Source: Candidatus Anaerostipes excrementavium
GTDB taxonomy: Bacteria; Bacillota; Clostridia; Lachnospirales; Lachnospiraceae
DNA: 64,000 nucleotides
Assembly (NCBI GenBank): GCA_019114985.1
Contig: DXEM01000015.1
Span: 1-64,000, forward strand
Reading direction: 5' to 3'
Numbering within the stretch: the stretch's first letter is position 1; each line of letters begins with the position of its first letter. The notes beneath the pieces were generated by a model, which worked only from the letters and a program-made list of their open reading frames with translations, was not told the DNA's origin and ran no database searches. Positions 8,229 through 16,405 of this stretch are shown in pieces. A program made the translations under genes and the position numbers.

Positions 8229-10013
8229 ATGAAGGGACGAATACCCAAGAGGATATTTGCCGTATGCTTCATCTTTGCGGTCACGGTTTCCGGATGTTCA
8301 ATTCATTCGGAGAATTCAGATCGTGAAGAAAGCCAACAAAAGACAACGATTTCGGTACAGAAAGAATTCGATCAGCACATGGAAGAGGTCTTTCAAGAGA
8401 ATGTATCGGACAATGGAATAGAGCTTCACTATACCCTTGAGGATCCAAAATCTTATGGAATTTCAGAAGAATCTATTTCATTAGGCACAGTTTCTGCAGG
8501 CGGGAAGAAAGAGATTCAGCAGGAACTTGAAGAGATCAAAGAATTTCCGTATGAGAAATTGACGAAAGAACAGCAGGGTACGTATGATGTGTGGAAGGAT
8601 TATCTTACTGCACAAAAAGAGCTGGCCCAATATCCGTACTATGAGACGGTTTTAAGTCCTACCATCGGGGCACAGGCACAGCTTCCTATAACGTTCTGTG
8701 AATTTCGCCTGAAGACGCGGGAAGATGTGAAGAATTATTTTGCATTATTGTCTCAGATCGATACGTATTTTGACTCTATCATTGATTATGAGAAGGAGAA
8801 AGTGAAAAGAGGACTTTTCATGTCGGATGATTGTGCAGATGCCGTAATATCTCAGATTCATGAATTTACAAAAGCAAAAGAAAATAATTCTTTGATTGCT
8901 ACTTTCGAAGATCGTCTTTCATCTGTGAATAATTTGAAAGCCGGAGAAAAGGAATCTTTTCTGGATAAGAACAGAGACATCGTTTTGAAACAGGTAATTC
9001 CGGCATATGAGAAGCTTGCCGGCGATTTGAATTCTTTGAAGGGAAATGGCAAGAATGAGGCAGGGCTTGCCCATTTTAAAAATGGAAAAAATTATTACAA
9101 GGCCCTCGTTAAAAGCAAGACCGGGTCATCCAGATCGATCGATGATATGATTTCAATGACGGATGATAATATCCGGGAATGTGTATCGGAGACGGCTAAG
9201 ATCGCAAACAAGGATCCAAAAGTTTTGGAAGATTTCGCTAATCAAAGTGCGGCAGCCGATATCGGGAAGACGCCGGAACAGATGCTTTCCAAATTAAAAG
9301 ACCGCATCGGAACAAGTTTTCCGAAAGCACCGAAGGCAGAGTATGAGATCAAATATGTCCATTCTTCTTTGGAGAAGGATTTAAGCCCTGCATTTTATAT
9401 GATACCTGCGATGGATGCCTATCAGGAAAATGTAATTTATATCAACCGAAGTCAGATGAATTCTTCCGTCCAGATGTATACAACACTGGCCCATGAAGGA
9501 TATCCGGGACATTTATATCAGAATGTGTATTATGCCTCTAAGAAAGCAGATCCAATTCGTTATATCTTAGATTATCCCGGCTATTCGGAAGGCTGGGCTA
9601 CTTATGTGGAAAGCTGGAGCTATCAGACGGCAGAGGTAAAGGAAAATCAGGAAGATTGGGAGCAATTGAATGTACTTTCCATGGAATTTAACCTTGCACT
9701 TTGCTCCAGAGTGGATTTTGGTGTAAACTATGAAGGGTGGAAAGAAGAGAAAGTAGAAGATTATTTAAAGCAGTTCTATATCCCTGCATCCAATGCGGAA
9801 CACATATTTTCTATGGTCGTCCGCGAACCTGCAAATTATCTTTCGTATTATATTGGGTACAAAGAATTTCAGACACTTGGGGATTATTATAAAGAAAAGG
9901 CAGGAAAAAAATATAGCTTGAAAAAATTTCACAAAATAATGTTAGATGCAGGACCGACAAGTTTTAACATTTTAAAGAAGCGCATCAATGAAAACTTACG
10001 AATGGAGGAATAA
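8229..10013 (+). CDS. DUF885 lipoprotein, probable zinc metallopeptidase
   Basis: A secreted lipoprotein. Residues 1-23 are a lipoprotein signal peptide with the lipobox VSGC. The mature part belongs to the DUF885 family, which resembles M32/M3-type zinc peptidases. The HExxH-like motif is HEGYPGH at residues 422-428, and a downstream glutamate (E454 in SEGWATYVE) could be the third zinc ligand. At 594 residues it is of normal length. It ends 3 bases before PEP carboxykinase and is probably cotranscribed with it. The substrate is unknown. A TATAAT at 8193-8198 may be its -10 box. Confidence 0.85.
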   Translation: MKGRIPKRIFAVCFIFAVTVSGCSIHSENSDREESQQKTTISVQKEFDQHMEEVFQENVSDNGIELHYTLEDPKSYGISEESISLGTVSAGGKKEIQQELEEIKEFPYEKLTKEQQGTYDVWKDYLTAQKELAQYPYYETVLSPTIGAQAQLPITFCEFRLKTREDVKNYFALLSQIDTYFDSIIDYEKEKVKRGLFMSDDCADAVISQIHEFTKAKENNSLIATFEDRLSSVNNLKAGEKESFLDKNRDIVLKQVIPAYEKLAGDLNSLKGNGKNEAGLAHFKNGKNYYKALVKSKTGSSRSIDDMISMTDDNIRECVSETAKIANKDPKVLEDFANQSAAADIGKTPEQMLSKLKDRIGTSFPKAPKAEYEIKYVHSSLEKDLSPAFYMIPAMDAYQENVIYINRSQMNSSVQMYTTLAHEGYPGHLYQNVYYASKKADPIRYILDYPGYSEGWATYVESWSYQTAEVKENQEDWEQLNVLSMEFNLALCSRVDFGVNYEGWKEEKVEDYLKQFYIPASNAEHIFSMVVREPANYLSYYIGYKEFQTLGDYYKEKAGKKYSLKKFHKIMLDAGPTSFNILKKRINENLRMEE

Positions 10014-10016
10014 CTT

Positions 10017-11687
10017 ATGTCAACAAAGGCCTACTACAAACATGAGGAAATCGGAAAAGGGAAACCGGGTTTTTCAAAAACCAGATCCATTATTGAAGCA
10101 GCTTTCTATGGAAACAATGTTGTGGAAGTAAAGGACCTGAAACAAGCGTATGATTTGGCGAAGAATTCACCTGGAACGATTGTAACAGATATGCCGGTAT
10201 ATAAACCGGAGTCAATCGGGCTTGAAGAAGGTACAAAGGTACTGTTATTTAACGATGGTTCTGTTACCGGAAGGTGTGCAGCAGCGCGTGAAATCGCAGG
10301 CGAACCGGGTGTGGATACAGATGCTTTGGATTTGAAAGTTATGGATGCGGTATATGATACCAGATGGACGACATTGTATCATGCGCAGGTGTATATTGGA
10401 CTGGATCCGGAATTTATGGTAAAAGCCCATCTTCTGATTCCGGAAGGAGAAGAAAATATCTTATATTCCTGGATGCTGAATTTCCAGTATGAGTCTGAAG
10501 AATACAATAAGATGTATAAAGAGTCAAAACCAATTGAAGATGAAACAGATATTTATATTTTCTCTGATCCACAGTGGAAAGACAAAGATTACCCGCTTGG
10601 TCTGACTTATTTTAATACAGATACAAACTGTGCGGCTCTGTTGGGAATGAAATATTTCGGAGAACACAAAAAAGGAACGCTGACAATTGCCTGGGCAATT
10701 GCCAACCGTAACGGATATGCATCCTGCCATGGAGGTCAGAAAGAGTACCAGGTATCAAAAGATCGTCATTATGTAGCATCTTTCTTTGGCCTTTCAGGAT
10801 CCGGAAAGTCTACTCTTACTCATGCAATGCATGACAATAAATATGAAAATATTACAGTCCTTCATGATGATGCGTTTATCATTAATACTGAGACAGGAGC
10901 ATCCATTGCGATGGAGCCGACCTATTTTGATAAGACAGCGGATTATCCTACCGGATGCCCGGATAATAAATATTTGCTGACAGCACAGAACTGCTCAGCG
11001 ACATTGGACGATGAAGGAAAAGTCGTTTTGGTTACAGAAGATATCAGAAACGGAAACGGTCGTGCGATTAAGTCCAAATTATGGTCTGAGAACCGCGTGG
11101 ACCGCATCAATTCACCGGTCAGCGCAATTTTCTGGATTATGAAAGATCCGACGATTCCGCCGATTGTAAAAGTAGAGGGAGCTTCCCTTGCTTCTGTTAT
11201 GGGAGCAACACTTGCAACGAAGAGAACAACAGCAGAACGTCTGGCGCCTGGAGTTGATCCGGATAAATTGGTCGTAGAACCGTACGCGAATCCATTCCGT
11301 ACATATCCTTTGGTCAATGACTATAAGAAATTCAGAGACTTGGTAAAAGACCGCCATGTAGAATGCTATATTTTAAATACAGGCGATTTCATGGGCAAGG
11401 ATATTGAGCCATCTGTAACATTGTCATGCCTGGAACAGGTCGTAGAAGGAAAAGCAAAATTCGTTCCTTGGGGACCGTTCAGCAACCTTTCTATGATCGA
11501 AGTGGAAGGTTATATTCCGGACTTTACAAGCGAGAAATATGTGGATAAATTAAAGGCAAGAATGACGGATCGTTTGAACTTCGTATTTGATAAAGACGTA
11601 GAGGACGGAGGATATGATCGTCTGCCGACACAGGCAAAAGAAGCGCTTGCAAAAGTCATCAGCGAAGCTCATGGAATGTTGTCATAA
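10017..11687 (+). CDS. pckA: Phosphoenolpyruvate carboxykinase (ATP)
   Basis: ATP-type PEP carboxykinase interconverts oxaloacetate plus ATP with PEP, CO2 and ADP. In gut Clostridia it may run in the carboxylating direction, an inference from physiology. The kinase P-loop is FGLSGSGKST with K264. The metal-binding HDDAF, a few residues later, is the family's second kinase motif. CHGGQKEYQ and the arginine-rich NGNGRAIKSK are also present. It has 556 residues, slightly longer than the E. coli enzyme (about 540). The ribosome site is GGAGGAA. It sits between a DUF885 lipoprotein and a MarR regulator. Confidence 0.9.
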   Translation: MSTKAYYKHEEIGKGKPGFSKTRSIIEAAFYGNNVVEVKDLKQAYDLAKNSPGTIVTDMPVYKPESIGLEEGTKVLLFNDGSVTGRCAAAREIAGEPGVDTDALDLKVMDAVYDTRWTTLYHAQVYIGLDPEFMVKAHLLIPEGEENILYSWMLNFQYESEEYNKMYKESKPIEDETDIYIFSDPQWKDKDYPLGLTYFNTDTNCAALLGMKYFGEHKKGTLTIAWAIANRNGYASCHGGQKEYQVSKDRHYVASFFGLSGSGKSTLTHAMHDNKYENITVLHDDAFIINTETGASIAMEPTYFDKTADYPTGCPDNKYLLTAQNCSATLDDEGKVVLVTEDIRNGNGRAIKSKLWSENRVDRINSPVSAIFWIMKDPTIPPIVKVEGASLASVMGATLATKRTTAERLAPGVDPDKLVVEPYANPFRTYPLVNDYKKFRDLVKDRHVECYILNTGDFMGKDIEPSVTLSCLEQVVEGKAKFVPWGPFSNLSMIEVEGYIPDFTSEKYVDKLKARMTDRLNFVFDKDVEDGGYDRLPTQAKEALAKVISEAHGMLS

Positions 11688-11726
11688 TTGTTAGAGGTAT
11701 CAGCTTGGTGGAGGAGAGATGTTCCT

Positions 11727-12161
11727 ATGAACAAAGATCAGCTCAATGATATGGTGGTCGATTTATTCCATGGAATTTCTTATCAAGAGGAAAAAGCCGT
11801 TATCACAGAAGAGTTTAAGGATATTTCGAATAAAGATCTTCACATCATCGATGCAATAGGGAAAGATCAGCCGAGAAATATGACGGCGATCGCCAAGGAA
11901 TTAAATATTACAGTCGGTACTTTAACGATTGCGGTGAATAATCTTCTGAAGAAGGGGTATGTAAAGCGTAAACGCGGAGAAAAGGACCGAAGGGTTGTTT
12001 ATATATCTCTTACGGCAAAAGGCAAGAAAGCATATCGCCATCATCGAGATTTTCATCATAAGATGATAGAAGGATTATTGGAACCTCTAAGTGAACAAGA
12101 GGAAGAGATGCTGATTAAAATCATGCAGTATTTTCATGATTATTTCAAAGCAAAAAAATAA
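11727..12161 (+). CDS. MarR-family winged-helix regulator
   Basis: A 144-residue MarR-type repressor. The wHTH covers about residues 35-100: DLHIIDAIG, then the recognition helix in TVGTLTIAVNNLLKKGYV and the wing KRGEKDRRVVYISLT. The frame is open from 11688, but the ATG at 11727 has GGAGGAGAG 8 bases upstream and gives the normal family length. It begins 39 bases after pckA and could be in its operon. The ligand and target genes cannot be told from sequence. It resembles FabT-like MarR proteins, but no fab genes are nearby. Confidence 0.85.
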   Translation: MNKDQLNDMVVDLFHGISYQEEKAVITEEFKDISNKDLHIIDAIGKDQPRNMTAIAKELNITVGTLTIAVNNLLKKGYVKRKRGEKDRRVVYISLTAKGKKAYRHHRDFHHKMIEGLLEPLSEQEEEMLIKIMQYFHDYFKAKK

Positions 12162-12169
12162 AGGTTTAA

Positions 12170-12203
12170 AAAAGGAGATTTTCGCTGAGAGAATCTCCTT
12201 TTA
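12170..12203. terminator. Bidirectional terminator marR / spmB
   Basis: AAAAGGAGATT (12170-12180) and AATCTCCTTTT (12192-12202) form an 11-bp stem around an 11-base loop. It reaches the stop codon of spmB on the other strand and can end both transcripts. Confidence 0.75.
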
Positions 12204-12731
12204 TGACTGAGAAAAAAAGAAACGGCAGAGAAGAACAGAAGCGGCGATTCCCGCAAAGGTCGCCAGTAAAGCTCCGGGCAGTGTGTAGCGCGTTTTTTTG
12301 ATATGCACGCAGGAATAGTAGACGGACATAATATAAAAACAAGTCTCGGTAGAACTTAAAATGACAGAAGAGAGAAATCCTGCGGCAGAATCAGGGCCGG
12401 AGTTTTTGAAGATATCTAATAAAAATCCGGAGGCAGCGGAGGCAGAAAAAAGTTTTGCAAATATAACAGGCAGGACTTCTGTTGGAATTTGAAGAAGCCC
12501 TGCAATAGGAGATAGGAACCGGACCAACAGATCCAAAGCTCCGGAGGATCGAAAAATCTGGATTGCAAAGAAAAGAGCAATCAGCGTCGGCGCAACTTCT
12601 GCAACAATATGAAATCCTTCGGAAACTCCTTTCAAAAAAGGATCATACATCTCTTTACGTTTTAAGAGACCGTAAAGAATGATAGAAAAGATAAGAAACG
12701 GCAAAATTAAGTTGGCAATAAATGAAATCAT
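12201..12731 (-). CDS. spmB: Spore maturation protein B
   Basis: An integral membrane protein of the SpmB family (nucleoside-recognition/Gate domain), about five membrane segments in 176 residues. In Bacillus, SpmA and SpmB are needed for full dehydration of the spore core. The start ATG at 12731 overlaps the spmA stop as ATGA, with GGAAGGA upstream, so the two genes are translationally coupled. A longer reading frame exists upstream but would lie inside spmA. Confidence 0.9.
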   Translation of the reverse strand: MISFIANLILPFLIFSIILYGLLKRKEMYDPFLKGVSEGFHIVAEVAPTLIALFFAIQIFRSSGALDLLVRFLSPIAGLLQIPTEVLPVIFAKLFSASAASGFLLDIFKNSGPDSAAGFLSSVILSSTETCFYIMSVYYSCVHIKKTRYTLPGALLATFAGIAASVLLCRFFFSQS

Positions 12732-13300
12732 GTTTTTCGATCCTTCCATTTGATATAGATAACAGCAGTCAGTGTAGAGCAGCATGTTGCAATGATGCCG
12801 GGAAGTATAATATCAGCCGGATGTACGGAACCGTACTGGGTCCGATATGCGATGATATTGATAGGAATCAGCTGCAAGGATGAAATATTTAAGATCAAAA
12901 AAGAACACATTTCATTGGTTGCAGTATGTTTTGATGGATTTTCTTTTTGAAGCTCTTCCATCGCCTTTAATCCTGAAGGAGTAGAAGCCCATCCAAGCCC
13001 CAGAATATTGGCGGTTATATTGGCGCTGATATATTCCCTGGCTTTGGGGTTTGTCAGATTGGGAAATAAAAAAGATAAAAAGGGCGACAGCAGGGATTGA
13101 AGCTTGTTCGTTATCCCTAAAGAAACTGCCACATTCATAATACCGGACCAGAGACCGACGACCCCAAACATTAGGATGCAAAGTTCAATTGCTTCTTTAG
13201 AGGAGGATAAAATGCTGTCAGACATGGAAGCAATATTTCCGTTCATGCTGCCAACGACCAGTCCAATCAGAATAAGAAGGCTCCATATGTAATTAATCAT
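12728..13300 (-). CDS. spmA: Spore maturation protein A
   Basis: An integral membrane protein, 190 residues, of the SpmA family. Signs are the N-terminal membrane helix, NVAVSLGITNKL, and the conserved GLGWASTPSGLKAMEELQ. It pairs with SpmB in spore-core dehydration and supports the view that this organism makes endospores. An AAAGGAGAGA ribosome site lies just before the start. No clear sporulation sigma-factor promoter was recognised upstream. Confidence 0.92.
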   Translation of the reverse strand: MINYIWSLLILIGLVVGSMNGNIASMSDSILSSSKEAIELCILMFGVVGLWSGIMNVAVSLGITNKLQSLLSPFLSFLFPNLTNPKAREYISANITANILGLGWASTPSGLKAMEELQKENPSKHTATNEMCSFLILNISSLQLIPINIIAYRTQYGSVHPADIILPGIIATCCSTLTAVIYIKWKDRKT

Positions 13301-13374
13301 AGGATTCTCTCCTTTTTAATACAGCTTATTCAAAAAATCCAATCCTATGACTGATAAAAAATGAAAAAAAGGTA

Positions 13375-13403
13375 TTGACAATTGAAAAGAGATAGGGTAA
13401 TAT
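13375..13403 (+). promoter_or_regulatory. tRNA-Gly promoter
   Basis: TTGACA (13375-13380), 17 bases, then TAATAT (13398-13403), placing transcription start about 30 bases before the tRNA. Confidence 0.75.
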
Positions 13404-13436
13404 AGGTTTTGTTGTTGAGCAAGACAATTTACATAT

Positions 13437-13507
13437 GCGGGTGTAGTTCAATGGTAGAACTCCAGCCTTCCAAGCTGATCACGTGGGTTCGATTCCCATC
13501 ACCCGCT
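13437..13507 (+). tRNA. tRNA-Gly (anticodon TCC)
   Basis: A 71-base tRNA. Acceptor strands GCGGGTG (13437-13443) and CACCCGC (13500-13506) pair fully, with discriminator T, as expected for glycine. The anticodon loop is CTTCCAA, giving TCC. T arm is GTGGG-TTCGATT-CCCAT. CCA is not encoded. A terminator follows 10 bases later. Confidence 0.95.
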
Positions 13508-13517
13508 TCGATAAGAT

Positions 13518-13550
13518 AGGATGTATTCAGGAAGAATATATCCTTTTTTT
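13518..13550 (+). terminator. tRNA-Gly terminator
   Basis: AGGATGTATTC (13518-13528) and GAATATATCCT (13534-13544) form the stem, followed by seven T. The T run is also the left end of the next palindromic repeat. Confidence 0.75.
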
Positions 13551-13585
13551 ATTTCATAGGATACTTGGATCCTATGAAATAAAAA
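13546..13585. repeat. Dispersed palindromic repeat, copy 2
   Basis: A perfect 17-bp inverted repeat: TTTTTATTTCATAGGAT (13546-13562) and ATCCTATGAAATAAAAA (13569-13585) around ACTTGG. As with copy 1, it lies directly after a tRNA gene. Confidence 0.88.
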
Positions 13586-13623
13586 GCCCTCTGGGCGAGA
13601 TGTGTTTCTTTAAGGAGGTTTGA

Positions 13624-14571
13624 ATGGAAGAAGAGAAAAGACAATTTGCGGTTTTGATTGATGCAGACAATATCAGTCCAAAGTATGCGGCAATTATTTT
13701 TGATGAGCTGGATGCCTATGGTTTTGCTTCATGCCGAAGGATTTATGGAAATTGGTCCAAGGCCAATGGATGGAATGAAGGGCTCTTGCTGGAATATTCG
13801 ATTGTTCCGGTACAGCAGTTTTCTTATACATCCGGTAAGAATGCAACGGACATGGCGATGGTCATCGATGCCATGGATATTTTGTACGGAAACAAAGTCG
13901 ATGGATTCTGCCTAGTTACCAGTGACAGTGATTTTACCAGACTTGCGATGCGTCTTCGAGAAGAACAAAAATATGTGGTTGGCATGGGAGAATCCAAAAC
14001 TCCGGTGGCGCTTACCAGAGCCTGTAATAAATTTATTCACTTGAATCTGATCTACGAGCAGGATAAAGCGGAGGAAGAAGATAAGACGGAGATTCTTGAA
14101 ACGGAGGAAATTGATAATGTAACTTCTATTGAAGAGATATCCACTACGATTTCTGCGCTGATCAACGAGAATGGAAATGCCCCGGTAGATCTGGCTGTGA
14201 TCGGCAATCGGTTAAATGAGAAATTCTCTGATTTCGATGTGCGAAATTACGGCTATACAAAGTTAAGTGTTTTTATTGATGAAGAGATGAATAATTTTAT
14301 CTTATATCAAGAGGACACCAATTGCTATGTAGCTTTTGAAGAACTTCCATCCCGAGAGATCATTGAAAAAGAAGTGATAGATTTTGTAAAGAAAAACGGA
14401 GGATTTCTGGACAATCTATCTGCCATTACTTTGGAACTTCAAAACCGTCACGGCGGGTTCCATCCGAAAGACTATGGTTACAGCAGGATGTCAAGATTTT
14501 TAAGGAATATCAGCTGTCTTTCTGTGAATGGGAACACTGTCAGATTAAAAGGAAGGAAGCATAAATCATAA
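13624..14571 (+). CDS. NYN-domain nuclease-like protein with two LOTUS (OST-HTH) domains
   Basis: 315 residues in three parts. Residues 7-141 are a NYN/DUF88 (LabA-like, PIN-fold) domain with acidic residues expected of a metal site: D13, D15, D76, and D101/D103 in TSDSDF. After an acidic linker (145-165) come two OST-HTH/LOTUS domains, at about 170-238 and 246-309. Each carries the hallmark Y-G-Y-x-(K/R)-(L/M)-S-x-F. LOTUS domains bind RNA, including G-rich RNA, in eukaryotic proteins such as MARF1, so an RNA-processing role is a reasonable inference. It is a single gene between two terminators. An AAGGAGG ribosome site precedes it. No cellular role is established for this group that I can name. 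Confidence 0.88.
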   Translation: MEEEKRQFAVLIDADNISPKYAAIIFDELDAYGFASCRRIYGNWSKANGWNEGLLLEYSIVPVQQFSYTSGKNATDMAMVIDAMDILYGNKVDGFCLVTSDSDFTRLAMRLREEQKYVVGMGESKTPVALTRACNKFIHLNLIYEQDKAEEEDKTEILETEEIDNVTSIEEISTTISALINENGNAPVDLAVIGNRLNEKFSDFDVRNYGYTKLSVFIDEEMNNFILYQEDTNCYVAFEELPSREIIEKEVIDFVKKNGGFLDNLSAITLELQNRHGGFHPKDYGYSRMSRFLRNISCLSVNGNTVRLKGRKHKS

Positions 14572-14573
14572 AG

Positions 14574-14620
14574 AAAAGCCATTTTCCGTTTCTATAAGAA
14601 CAAAGCGGAAAATGGCTTTT
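14574..14620. terminator. Bidirectional terminator
   Basis: AAAAGCCATTTTCCG (14574-14588) and CGGAAAATGGCTTTT (14606-14620) form a 15-bp stem between the convergent NYN-LOTUS and glutamate-synthase genes. Confidence 0.85.
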
Positions 14621-14626
14621 TATGTA

Positions 14627-16024
14627 TTAAACGTGATCGATATCGGTGTATCCTGCAATCTCATGATTGGTCGTTTTTATATCATTAATATTTAAATCAT
14701 GGATATGACTGTGCCCGGTTATTCGTCCGAACATCTCTAATTCTGCTTTGCAGGCGTTTAAATAGTTGGCAAGACGTTTTGCTGCTGCGTCTTCCTGGAG
14801 TCTTTTTCGAAGTTCCGGATCTTGGGTAGCAGCGCCTACAGGGCAGGTTCCCGTGTTGCAGATCCGATACTGCTGGCATGCTGCAGCGACTAAGGCAGCG
14901 GAAGCAATAGCAATTGCATCTGCACCCATAGCCAAGGCTTTTGCAAAGTCTCCCGGAAGCCGAAGTCCGCCGGTTACAACAAGGTCTATATCAATATTAT
15001 GCTCATCCAGATATTTTCTCGCTCGATGGAGTGCGAAGATCGTAGGGATGGAAGTATTATCTTTTAGGCTTCGAGGACTTGCCCCTGTAGCGCCGCCTCG
15101 TCCGTCGATGGTGACGAAATCTGCATCTGCATAAGCAACCCATTCTAAATCTTGTTCGATATGCCCTGCGGCAATTTTGATGCCGATCGGACGTCCGTCA
15201 GAAGCTTCTTTCAGCCAATCGACCATTCGTTTCAAATCCTGCCTGGTTTCGATATTTGGAAATTTAGATGGACTAATGACGTCCTGTCCCATAGGTTTTC
15301 TGCGGATTTTCGCGATCTCTTCGGTTACTTTATCACCAGGAAGGTGTCCGCCCATGCCGGGTTTTGTTCCCTGCCCAATCTTGATCTCAATCGCATCTGC
15401 TTTTTTCAAATTTTCTTCGGTTACACTATACAAATTCGGAACGTATTCAAAAATATATTTGTAAGCGGCTTCCCGCTCGGACGGAAGAATTCCTCCTTCT
15501 CCGCTGCACATAGCCGTCTTTGCCATGGCGCTTCCTTTTGCAAGAGCTGTTTTCATTTCTTTGGAAAGAGCTCCGAAAGACATATGGGAAACATAGACCG
15601 GCTGGCTGATTGTCATAGGTTTTTTTGCTTTTTTTCCGATGATCGTTGTCGTGTCAACGGGATCCCCATCATTCAAAGGAGCAGGATTTAATTGGGCTCC
15701 CATAATGAGGATATCGTCCCAGGATATGATCGGTTTTAGAGTCCCCATGGCATCTACAATTGATTTTCCGGTCAATGCCATCTGATGAATCATTTCCATC
15801 TGAGGAAACTCGTCGCTATGAGTTTTTGCAAATTCTGCCGGGTAGGCCAAAGGATTTTCATCGGATACAGAAGGAGAAACAGAATCTTCTTCGAGTGGTG
15901 CAAAGGCAGTCTTTTTTGCCTTGCATACCGGGCAGACGTAAGTATCGTCTAAAGACGAGAAAGGCAGATCTTTCGATGTTTCGTCATAGACATATCCGCA
16001 GACGCTGCATTTAAATTTTGCCAT
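14627..16024 (-). CDS. Rubredoxin-fused glutamate synthase (FMN domain)
   Basis: 465 residues. Residues 1-45 are a rubredoxin-like domain with C6, C9, C31 and C34 (two C-x2-C knuckles). From about 75 onward it is the FMN-binding synthase domain of the glutamate synthase large subunit: SHMSFGALS, GQGTKPGMGGHLPG, DGRGGATGASP, and the Fe-S cysteine stretch CNTGTCPVGAATQ. The glutaminase domain of classical GltB is missing, as in archaeal-type and stand-alone GltB2 proteins. The rubredoxin may deliver electrons to the flavin. Whether it makes glutamate, or a different flavin reaction, is not certain. Confidence 0.87.
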   Translation of the reverse strand: MAKFKCSVCGYVYDETSKDLPFSSLDDTYVCPVCKAKKTAFAPLEEDSVSPSVSDENPLAYPAEFAKTHSDEFPQMEMIHQMALTGKSIVDAMGTLKPIISWDDILIMGAQLNPAPLNDGDPVDTTTIIGKKAKKPMTISQPVYVSHMSFGALSKEMKTALAKGSAMAKTAMCSGEGGILPSEREAAYKYIFEYVPNLYSVTEENLKKADAIEIKIGQGTKPGMGGHLPGDKVTEEIAKIRRKPMGQDVISPSKFPNIETRQDLKRMVDWLKEASDGRPIGIKIAAGHIEQDLEWVAYADADFVTIDGRGGATGASPRSLKDNTSIPTIFALHRARKYLDEHNIDIDLVVTGGLRLPGDFAKALAMGADAIAIASAALVAAACQQYRICNTGTCPVGAATQDPELRKRLQEDAAAKRLANYLNACKAELEMFGRITGHSHIHDLNINDIKTTNHEIAGYTDIDHV

Positions 16025-16063
16025 AATACATACCTCCGTTGTGATATTTTCAGATTTTTTTCT

Positions 16064-16092
16064 ATTATACCATAGATTGAAAATTTTCTAAA
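16064..16092 (-). promoter_or_regulatory. Promoter of the rubredoxin-glutamate synthase gene
   Basis: Minus strand: TTTAGA (16087-16092), 17 bases, TATAAT (16064-16069) preceded by TGG as an extended -10. It ends 9 bases from the palindrome of the divergent Xre promoter, so the Xre protein may also affect this gene. Confidence 0.5.
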
Positions 16093-16100
16093 GAAAGATA

Positions 16101-16151
16101 TTGACAACTATCCTTGTCATGTTGTATTATGATGACAAGGATAGTTGTCAA
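16101..16151. promoter_or_regulatory. Xre promoter overlapped by a long perfect palindrome (likely operator)
   Basis: TTGACAACTATCCTTGTCAT (16101-16120) is repeated in exact reverse complement at 16132-16151, with 11 bases between. A further TGACAAG half-motif follows at 16153-16159. The -35 box TTGACA (16101-16106) lies within the left arm and the -10 TATTAT (16125-16130) in the spacer, 18 bases away. This layout fits self-repression by the Xre protein encoded downstream. Confidence 0.75.
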
Positions 16152-16189
16152 AATGACAAGAATCATTAACAAACCAAGGAGGTGGTCGA

Positions 16190-16405
16190 ATGCCGTTGTA
16201 TAATCGTTTGAAGGAATACAGGGCAAGGATTGGAGTAAACCAGCAGCAGATGGGCAAGCTGGCAGGCGTATCAAGGCAGACAATCAGCCAGATTGAGAGA
16301 GGAGACTATTCACCGTCTGTAACGTTGGCTTTGAAGATCGCAAAAGTATTTGAAGTTCGCGTGGAAGATATATTTTGGTATGAGGAGGATGATCAAGATG
16401 AATGA
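16190..16405 (+). CDS. Xre-family (Cro/C1-type) transcriptional regulator
   Basis: A 71-residue protein that is almost entirely one HTH domain (RLKEYRARIGVNQQQMGKLAGVSRQTISQIE...). It has a typical GxSRQTIxxIExGxYxPS recognition region. Small single-domain Xre proteins of this kind often sit before a gene for a membrane protein. Here the stop codon overlaps the start of such a gene. The large palindrome at 16101-16151 is the probable operator. Ribosome site AAGGAGGTGG is strong. The signal sensed is unknown. Confidence 0.9.
   Translation: MPLYNRLKEYRARIGVNQQQMGKLAGVSRQTISQIERGDYSPSVTLALKIAKVFEVRVEDIFWYEEDDQDE

Noticed and set aside
15152-15691. A 179-codon open frame on the plus strand inside the glutamate-synthase gene
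   Set aside because: Antisense of a conserved domain; Cys/Phe/Arg-rich translation with no family resemblance.
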